Shown here in pieces: positions 1-4,960 of a stretch of DNA of 12,570 nt. Position 1 is the stretch's first letter. The number at the start of each line of letters is the position of its first letter. The notes under the pieces were generated by a model that did no database searches, was not told the DNA's origin, and was given only the letters and a program-made list of their open reading frames with translations. A program made the position numbers and the translations under genes. The DNA is taken from positions 1 to 12,570 of the forward strand of contig JADINB010000024.1 in the NCBI GenBank assembly GCA_017694275.1, read 5' to 3'. The DNA comes from Candidatus Egerieousia excrementavium. Its GTDB lineage: Bacteria > Bacteroidota > Bacteroidia > Bacteroidales > UBA932.

Positions 1-1168
1 TATTGAAGCTCCCGCTATTTAAAAATTTATCTATATCATCCTCGCATATAGACGCATTTATGGATAGCCTTATACGCGAAGTGCCCTCCGGAACCGTAGG
101 CGGCCGGAGAGGCAAAAGATAGAATCCATCCTTGCGGAAAAGTTCCGCATATTCCAGAGCCTTGGAACTTTCACCTGTAATTAACGGTATGATATGGCTT
201 TGCGACGGTGAGGCACAACCTTTTTTTGCCATACTCTCTCTGACTTTGCATGAAATTGCCGCTATTCTGCGGCGTTCTGCACTCATATCCGCCGCCAGTT
301 TCATGGTATAGAGGCTCCATTCCATCTGCAGAGGAGGCAGGGCAGTCGTAAAAATCAGTGTTCTTGCATGATTCACGAAAAATTCCCTGGCTTTTCCGCT
401 GCATATTACGAATGCTCCCTGCGAAGCATATGCTTTTCCCATTGTTCCGCATAAGAAATCTATACCATCTATACAGTTTTGCTCTTCTGCAATACCGAGC
501 CCGCCTTTTCCTCTGATTCCTACCGCATGTGCTTCATCTACATATAGGAGAAGATTTTTAAACTCATGCTTCAGTTCGACAAGAGATGCCAGGGGAGCTA
601 TATCTCCATCCATGCTGAATATGCTCTCGGTTACAAGGAGTACCTGTTCATATTGCCTATAATGCTTCTTCAAAAGGGCTACGATATGATTGTAATCCCG
701 ATGCCGATAACGTATAAAATCTGCATGGCTCAGGCGCATACCGTCGATAATGCTTGCATGTACGAGTCTGTCGGCCAATATCAGTGTCCTGCCGGCACTG
801 CATATTGCAGGCAGCAGACCGCTGTTCATATGATAGCCGCTCGAAAAAATAAGAGCCGCCTCGGCGCAGTAACGCTCGGCAAGGAAATCTTCCGCTTCAT
901 CATATATCCTGTAATTGCCTGTCAGCAGTCTGGAGGATCCTGAACCGAAAACAAAGGAACCGTATGACTTTTCTTTGCAGAACATGGCGCTCTTTTCTTT
1001 GTCGGAGGCTATGCCCAAATAGTCATTGGAAGAGAGGTTCAGCATTTTTCCGCCATCTCTGATTATCCATTTGCCATCATGGGAAATGGTAGGCAGAATA
1101 CGCAAATTCCTTTCCGATGATAATTTGTCCAGATTCCCGTCTATGCTTTCGTAAAAAAAATTTTTCAT
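1..1168 (-). CDS. bioF: 8-amino-7-oxononanoate synthase BioF (3' end cut by window edge)
   Basis: This PLP enzyme condenses pimeloyl-ACP (or pimeloyl-CoA) with L-alanine to give 8-amino-7-oxononanoate (KAPA), the first committed step of the biotin ring pathway; it is cytosolic. The frame is open from ATG 1168 to the left edge, giving 389 codons with no stop. E. coli BioF has 384 residues, so almost all of the protein is present. Visible alpha-oxoamine synthase motifs are SSNDYLG (47-53), the glycine-rich GSGSSRLLTG (75-84), LVHASIIDG (135-143), DEAHAVG (211-217) and TMGKAYAS (242-249), where Lys245 should form the Schiff base. The ATG overlaps the bioA stop in an ATGA junction (4 bp), which fixes the start and suggests translational coupling. 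bioC and bioD would be expected beyond the edge, but that is inference. Related synthases such as Kbl share the fold; the bioB-bioA context makes BioF the clear choice. Confidence 0.95.
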   Translation of the reverse strand, partial: MKNFFYESIDGNLDKLSSERNLRILPTISHDGKWIIRDGGKMLNLSSNDYLGIASDKEKSAMFCKEKSYGSFVFGSGSSRLLTGNYRIYDEAEDFLAERYCAEAALIFSSGYHMNSGLLPAICSAGRTLILADRLVHASIIDGMRLSHADFIRYRHRDYNHIVALLKKHYRQYEQVLLVTESIFSMDGDIAPLASLVELKHEFKNLLLYVDEAHAVGIRGKGGLGIAEEQNCIDGIDFLCGTMGKAYASQGAFVICSGKAREFFVNHARTLIFTTALPPLQMEWSLYTMKLAADMSAERRRIAAISCKVRESMAKKGCASPSQSHIIPLITGESSKALEYAELFRKDGFYLLPLRPPTVPEGTSRIRLSINASICEDDIDKFLNSGSFN

Positions 1169-2445
1169 TCAGAAACTATTTTTATCAAGGCTGTTGTAAG
1201 CTTTCTTAATTCCGTACTGGAAATTATGTATGGAGGCATTATGTAGACCAGTTTGCCGAAGGGGCGCACCCATATTCCCTCCTCCACGAAACGCCGCTGC
1301 ATTCTTGCCATCTCTACAGGTTCCCGCATTTCGATAACCCCTATGGCACCCAAAACACGCACGTTGGCCACGCTGCCGAATCTGGCGGCAGGGGCAAGTT
1401 CCTCTTTCAACTGCAATTCTATGGCTTTTACACGTTCTTGCCATTTTTCCTTGAACAGGAGGTCTATTGAGGCACAGGCCACGGCACAGGCAAGAGGATT
1501 GCCCATGAATGTGGGGCCATGCATGAATGCTCCCGGAGGATTTGCGGAAATGGTATCTGCTACTTCTTCAGACGAGAGAACTGCAGAGAAAGTCATGTAA
1601 CCTCCGGTAAGGGCTTTGCCGATTGTCATTATGTCGGGAACAATCCCGGCATGCTCCCATGCAAAGAGTTTTCCCGTACGGCCGAATCCGGTAGCTATTT
1701 CATCGAAAACAAGCAGCATGTCATACTTTTTGCATAGTCTTTCCGCCTCGATAAGATATTGGGGATGGTAGAACCTCATTCCACCGGCTCCCTGCACTAC
1801 AGGCTCCAGGATAAGGGCGGCCAGCTTGTCGTGATGCTCTCTTATGATATCTTCAAGGGGCAGAATATCTTCAGGCATCCATTCCCCTGCAAATTCAGAC
1901 TGTGGGGCAGCAGCAAAGAACCTTGCCGGCAATGCCGGGCCGAAAATAGAATGCATCCCTGTGACAGGGTCGCATACAGACATTGCGTTCCATGTGTCGC
2001 CATGATAACCGGAACGTATGGTTACAAAATTGTTTTTATGCGGTCTGCCCTTGCCGAACTGATACTGCACTGCCATTTTCATTGCCGCCTCTACTGCTAC
2101 CGAACCGCTGTCGGCGTAGAATATTCTGTTCAGTTTTTCCGGAAGGATCGACAGCAGCCTCTTGCCCAGTTCTATTGCCGGGTCGTGTGTCAGCCCGCCG
2201 AACATGACATGGGAAACTCTTTTCAACTGATTCTCCACAGCCGCATTAAGATAGGGATGGTTATAACCGTGGACGGCGCACCACCACGAAGACATGCCGT
2301 CTATGAGAGAAGTACCGTCTTCCAACGTTATCACCGCACCTTTGGCTGAACGTACCTTGTATGCGGGAAGAGGGTTTGTCATTGATGTGTAGGGATGCCA
2401 CAGATGCTCCCTGTCAAAACTGTCGAAATTCACATTATAATTCAT
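1165..2445 (-). CDS. bioA: Adenosylmethionine-8-amino-7-oxononanoate aminotransferase BioA
   Basis: BioA is a class III PLP aminotransferase that converts KAPA to 7,8-diaminononanoate (DAPA), usually with S-adenosylmethionine as amino donor. The 426-residue protein matches the usual length (E. coli 429). In order it shows WHPYTSM (16-22), DGMSSWWCAVHGYNHP (49-64) with the substrate-site tryptophan pair W54/W55, SGSVAVEAAMKMA (113-125), GYHGDT (146-151), DEIATGFGRTG (248-258) with the PLP-N1 aspartate D248, TIGKALTGG (274-282) with Schiff-base Lys277, and RPFGKLVYIMPPYI (394-407). The start was placed at 2445 because the protein then aligns with the family N-terminus and a GGAGG ribosome-binding site lies just upstream. 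The frame stays open up to an ATG at 2511, but those 22 extra codons lie inside bioB and have no family-like features. It overlaps bioB by 11 bp and bioF by 4 bp. Confidence 0.96.
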   Translation of the reverse strand: MNYNVNFDSFDREHLWHPYTSMTNPLPAYKVRSAKGAVITLEDGTSLIDGMSSWWCAVHGYNHPYLNAAVENQLKRVSHVMFGGLTHDPAIELGKRLLSILPEKLNRIFYADSGSVAVEAAMKMAVQYQFGKGRPHKNNFVTIRSGYHGDTWNAMSVCDPVTGMHSIFGPALPARFFAAAPQSEFAGEWMPEDILPLEDIIREHHDKLAALILEPVVQGAGGMRFYHPQYLIEAERLCKKYDMLLVFDEIATGFGRTGKLFAWEHAGIVPDIMTIGKALTGGYMTFSAVLSSEEVADTISANPPGAFMHGPTFMGNPLACAVACASIDLLFKEKWQERVKAIELQLKEELAPAARFGSVANVRVLGAIGVIEMREPVEMARMQRRFVEEGIWVRPFGKLVYIMPPYIISSTELRKLTTALIKIVSE

Positions 2446-3364
2446 AGCCTGCCTCCATAAAAGTTTTTTTATCGCTTTCAATGTCTGACCCCAGAGTGGT
2501 AAGCATATCACCCACTATGGCCGCGTTTATTCCTGCATGAAGAAGTTTTGCAAGCGTCTCTTTTCCAAGGCGCGCCCTGCCTCCTGCCAGCCGCAGATAT
2601 GCAGAAGGGTTTATAAGCCTGAAAATGGCTACGGTACGCAGTATCTGCTCATCTGAAATCAGTTCCATGTTTTCAAGAGGTGTTCCCGGTACAGGATGCA
2701 GGATATTTATGGGGATTGATTTCACTTCCAGTTTGCGTAATGTCAGAGCCAGTTCTATCCGCTCTCTTTCCCCCTCGCCCATTCCTATGATACCGCCGCT
2801 GCATATCTCCATGCCTGCCCTTCTGGCTGCCATAAGTGTCTCGATTTTCTCTTCCTGTGTATGGGTCGTGCAGAGCTTTCCGAAAAATGAAGGCGCACTC
2901 TCCAGATTGCAGTGATAGCGTGACGCTCCTGCCTTGCGAAGCCTGACCAGCTGGTTCTGCCCTGCAAGCCCCAGCGAGAGGCAGATGCTTATGCCGGAAC
3001 ATTCAGAAAGTTTCTCAATATAGCCGCATATCTGTTCCACCTCCGCATCTGAAGGACGTCTGCCGCTTGTCACCAGGGAAAAACGGCCAACACCCTTGGT
3101 TTCATTATATAGCGCATGTTTTTTTACTGTAGAGTAAGGCAGCAGCGGATAGCTTTCGGCGTTTGTATGAAAGTGCGCAGACTGGGCGCACCATTTGCAA
3201 TTTTCGCTGCACCTTCCGGATTTTGCGTTTATGATGGAGCACATGTCAAATTTTTTATGGGCGCACCCGAGTGTAACCTTGTGGGCAGCCTTGCACAATT
3301 CATCTGTCGGGCAGTTGAGCAGCCACTCTGCAATCTCTCTTTCTGTCAGTTCATTTATTTTCAT
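2435..3364 (-). CDS. bioB: Biotin synthase BioB (radical SAM), possible Type II auxiliary-cluster variant
   Basis: BioB inserts sulfur into dethiobiotin to make biotin. The 309-residue protein carries the radical-SAM C-x3-C-x2-C motif at C52/C56/C59 (RCSENCKWCAQS) and the family blocks SLVTSGRRPS (96-105), CLSLG (128-132), YHCNLESAP (150-158), CSGGIIGMGE (188-197), SIPINILHPVPGTPL (216-230) and YLRLAGGR (256-263). Against E. coli BioB, as I recall it, C128 and C188 are kept and the ligand arginine is probably R258. E. coli Cys97 is Ser96 here, and the YNHNLD block is Y-H-C-N-L-E, adding Cys152. These changes fall around the auxiliary sulfur-donor cluster. The start at 3364 gives a normal N-terminus; the frame continues upstream to an ATG at 3505, but that would read through a terminator-like hairpin. 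No clear Shine-Dalgarno precedes 3364. First gene of bioBAF. Confidence 0.95.
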   Translation of the reverse strand: MKINELTEREIAEWLLNCPTDELCKAAHKVTLGCAHKKFDMCSIINAKSGRCSENCKWCAQSAHFHTNAESYPLLPYSTVKKHALYNETKGVGRFSLVTSGRRPSDAEVEQICGYIEKLSECSGISICLSLGLAGQNQLVRLRKAGASRYHCNLESAPSFFGKLCTTHTQEEKIETLMAARRAGMEICSGGIIGMGEGERERIELALTLRKLEVKSIPINILHPVPGTPLENMELISDEQILRTVAIFRLINPSAYLRLAGGRARLGKETLAKLLHAGINAAIVGDMLTTLGSDIESDKKTFMEAGYEL

Positions 3365-3788
3365 GATTGTATATGATAAATAGGTAAAATAAAAGGGACC
3401 ATGTCTTTTCAGACACAATCCCCTTGTAATATGTATCATGCAATACAGAGTCGTCGCAACCCGGCCACTCAAGTTTTCCTTCTCCATGCAGAGAGCATGC
3501 AACAACTCTTCCCCAATTCAGGAAAAGGAGAGAAAGCAGTATATTGATAAAAGCATCCGGAAGATTTGGAGGTGCCTTGGACTCTTCTCTATCTGGTTGA
3601 AACAGAATATGTCTTGCCTCTCCCCTCTTCACATATTTCTCCACCTTGAAAAGAGATGCTTCCACCACTCCCTTTTTAAGAAAAGAGATGATAACATTGA
3701 ACCGCATACTTACAAACGCAGCATACTTTTTCCTGCTCCAGCGTTTGAAATATGCAATCCTGACCCTATCTTTGGCAATCTGTTTCAT
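3351..3788 (-). CDS. Possible leader ORF with FKRWSRKKYAAF motif upstream of bioB
   Basis: This is a 145-codon open frame between the transporter gene and bioB, co-directional with both. Its basic N-terminus contains FKRWSRKKYAAFVSM (residues 14-28), followed by EASLFKVEKY (43-52) and a hydrophobic stretch INILLSLLFLNW (81-92). From memory, Bacteroidetes genomes contain many short proteins or N-termini with an [FY]KRWSRKxYAxFxS motif next to vitamin-related or TonB-receptor genes; I cannot confirm this here. That resemblance is the main reason to think the frame is translated. Its last 25 codons cross the hairpin at 3395-3422, and the stop lies 14 bp inside bioB in another frame, so translation could affect both the terminator and bioB initiation. 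A -7-like TAAATTTG sits only 7 bp before the ATG, which would make the message almost leaderless. It could also be the decayed N-terminus of a lost receptor gene. No function is assigned. Confidence 0.5.
   Translation of the reverse strand: MKQIAKDRVRIAYFKRWSRKKYAAFVSMRFNVIISFLKKGVVEASLFKVEKYVKRGEARHILFQPDREESKAPPNLPDAFINILLSLLFLNWGRVVACSLHGEGKLEWPGCDDSVLHDTYYKGIVSEKTWSLLFYLFIIYNHENK
3385..3422 (-). terminator. Intrinsic-terminator-like hairpin (possible attenuator) just upstream of bioB
   Basis: On the minus strand GGGATTGTGTC and GACATGGTCCC form an 11-bp stem, three pairs being G-T, with a 6-nt TGAAAA loop. TTTTATTTTA follows directly. The T-tract ends about 20 nt before the bioB ATG. With no recognisable promoter between hairpin and gene, the simplest reading is conditional termination in the bio operon leader. 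It could instead be the terminator of the upstream transporter and leader transcript, with bioB using an unseen promoter. The plus strand has no T-tract after the hairpin, so it acts in one direction only. Confidence 0.6.
3432..3447 (-). promoter_or_regulatory. Inverted repeat TGTAT-N6-ATACA in the bioB leader, possible operator or RNA hairpin
   Basis: The sequence TGTATTGCATGATACA has perfect 5-bp arms around a 6-nt centre and lies 68 bp upstream of the bioB ATG, just before the terminator-like hairpin. The flanking CCTTGTAAT (3422-3430, plus strand) loosely resembles one half of a BirA-type TTGTAAACC box, but the other half matches poorly. It could be a weak regulator site or a small hairpin in the leader RNA. 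The evidence is only symmetry and position. Confidence 0.25.
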
Positions 3789-3795
3789 CGAAATG

Positions 3796-3803
3796 CAAAT
3801 TTA
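3796..3803 (-). promoter_or_regulatory. Candidate Bacteroidetes -7 element for the leader ORF/bio operon
   Basis: The minus strand reads TAAATTTGCA, an exact match to the TAnnTTTG -7 consensus with the common following CA. It lies in the short gap between the transporter stop (3828) and the leader-ORF ATG (3788). No clear TTG -33 element is present 19-21 bp upstream, which weakens the call. If real, transcription would begin within a few bases of the ATG, giving a bioB leader of about 425 nt. Confidence 0.45.
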
Positions 3804-3827
3804 ACATTTCCGGAGAAATTCCATACA

Positions 3828-4754
3828 TCAGGCATGCCTGGGCCGGATCTTTTTCACTACAGTAGAAATACTGTTCCTTATGCTGCCGGAGAGAATCACC
3901 GCCGTTACGGCAGAGAGTATGAGAATAATTCCGGCCGCTTCAGACAATGCGAACGGCTCCCCGAACACAAGGACTCCTATGCAAACTGCGGTAAGTGGCT
4001 CCAGAGCTCCCAGGACAGAGGTCATTGTACCTCCTATGTTCTGTACCGCAAGCACAAGTGTTATATTTGAGACAACAGTAGGCAATATGGCCAGCAGCAT
4101 CATGTAAACATACGAACTCAAATCTGGAAGCGGCTCTATACCTCCGTCTGCAACATTTTGTATGGTAATCATAACCGTTGTAAAGAGAAAGACATAAAAG
4201 GCCAGTTTCCTGCCGTTCATGGTCCTGAGCCTTGATTTGTTTACACCACATATATATGAGGCATACCCCACAGCCGACAGCAAGACTATAATCAACCCTT
4301 TCATTTCAAACTTGAGTGCACCTCCATCGCCAAGCGAGAGTATGGCCACTCCGGCTACGGCAAGCAGAATCGCCACCCATGTAATCCAGTCTGTCTGCTC
4401 CTTGAAAATGGAAAACATTATCAGGGAAACCATTAGAGGATAGGTAAAATGGATTGTCGTAGCAATACCTGCCCCCATGTAATTGTATCCCAGCAAAAGA
4501 AAAAGTGACGATGCTGTATAGAAAAGCGCCAGCAGAAGAAGCATGGGCAACTCCCGTCTTGGCTTTATCCTGAAACTTTCGCCCTTGAATACAATCATAA
4601 GCCCGAGCGCGAGGGTGGCAAAGAGAAACCGGTGAAAAAGAATGCTTTCATACCCCACTCCCTTGTCAAGTACAGGCAGCGTAAAAAGCGGAATGAGCCC
4701 GAATGTCATAGAGGTGGCTATTCCGTAGAAATAACCCTTGAAACTGCTTTTCAT
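3828..4754 (-). CDS. EamA/DMT-superfamily transporter, possible biotin or precursor carrier
   Basis: This 308-residue, highly hydrophobic protein is a ten-helix inner-membrane transporter of the drug/metabolite superfamily. It has two EamA repeats, roughly residues 8-140 and 152-290. The first contains TIHFTYPLMVSLIMFSIFKEQ (about 99-119) and the second the typical GALEPLTAVCIGVLVFGEPF (about 247-266). The start at 4754 was chosen because the repeat begins right after it and a good promoter (-7 at 4775-4782) lies between it and the alternative ATG at 4829, which would be outside the transcript. It is encoded directly upstream of bioBAF on the same strand. E. coli YigM, a biotin importer, also belongs to the EamA-like carriers, so a link to biotin is possible; position alone supports this. 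Amino-acid or metabolite efflux remains equally possible. No terminator is visible after its stop. Confidence 0.88.
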   Translation of the reverse strand: MKSSFKGYFYGIATSMTFGLIPLFTLPVLDKGVGYESILFHRFLFATLALGLMIVFKGESFRIKPRRELPMLLLLALFYTASSLFLLLGYNYMGAGIATTIHFTYPLMVSLIMFSIFKEQTDWITWVAILLAVAGVAILSLGDGGALKFEMKGLIIVLLSAVGYASYICGVNKSRLRTMNGRKLAFYVFLFTTVMITIQNVADGGIEPLPDLSSYVYMMLLAILPTVVSNITLVLAVQNIGGTMTSVLGALEPLTAVCIGVLVFGEPFALSEAAGIILILSAVTAVILSGSIRNSISTVVKKIRPRHA

Positions 4755-4774
4755 CTCTCTGATTTTTCGGGGTG

Positions 4775-4805
4775 CAAATGTACAAACAAGGCTGGCGCAA
4801 TGCAA
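4775..4805 (-). promoter_or_regulatory. Bacteroidetes-type promoter for the EamA transporter gene
   Basis: On the minus strand, TTG (4803-4805) is separated by 20 bp from TACATTTG (4775-4782), an exact TAnnTTTG -7 element followed by CA. The predicted start of transcription, near 4769, leaves a 5' UTR of about 15 nt before ATG 4754. This site decides the start codon of the gene. Confidence 0.65.
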
Positions 4806-4935
4806 GCCAGACTGGTACAAAGAGAGCAAATGAAATAAACGAATATTACGAAAAAATTAAATCTGCAGAGTGTTCTGTAATCAATTTTTTACAATTTTTT
4901 AATTCAGGCGTAATGATAAAGAAACATCGAAATTT

Positions 4936-4943
4936 CACTTTTG
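4936..4943 (+). promoter_or_regulatory. Weak -7-like element upstream of the TonB-receptor gene
   Basis: CACTTTTGCG lies 17 bp before the receptor ATG and differs from TAnnTTTG only at the first base. No TTG is found 19-21 bp upstream, so the match is partial. The region is very A+T rich, with tracts such as TTTTTTACAATTTTTTAA at about 4885-4902. It is the only candidate I see in the 206-bp divergent spacer. Confidence 0.3.
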
Positions 4944-4960
4944 CGGCGTGAAAATTTGAA

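Noticed and set aside
566..943. Plus-strand open frame antisense to bioF
   Set aside because: It lies wholly opposite a gene with clear BioF motifs and resembles no protein family I know.
1759..2349. 196-codon plus-strand open frame antisense to bioA
   Set aside because: Cys- and His-rich low-plausibility translation opposite a confident gene.
2446..2511. Upstream ATG at 2511 extending bioA by 22 codons
   Set aside because: The extension lies inside bioB and has no family-like sequence; ATG 2445 has a GGAGG site and gives a normal BioA N-terminus.
3365..3505. Upstream ATG at 3505 extending bioB by 47 codons
   Set aside because: It reads through the terminator-like hairpin and adds sequence unlike BioB; the family N-terminus begins at 3364.
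3648..3690. Direct repeat of 11 bases (GAAAAGAGATG, plus strand) 32 bp apart in the leader
   Set aside because: Short, in different reading frames, only two copies, and in a purine-skewed region where chance repeats are likely.
3364..3828. Possible classical riboswitch in the long bioB leader
   Set aside because: I could not find conserved riboswitch signatures such as a cobalamin or TPP core; the region is better described by the open frame and the single hairpin.
3438..4070. 210-codon plus-strand open frame across the bioB leader and the transporter 3' end
   Set aside because: It is antisense to a well-supported transporter and to the motif-bearing leader frame, has no recognisable domain, and its composition is unlike a real protein.
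4755..4829. Upstream ATG at 4829 extending the EamA transporter by 25 codons
   Set aside because: The promoter at 4775-4805 would start transcription downstream of that ATG, and the extra residues are not transporter-like.
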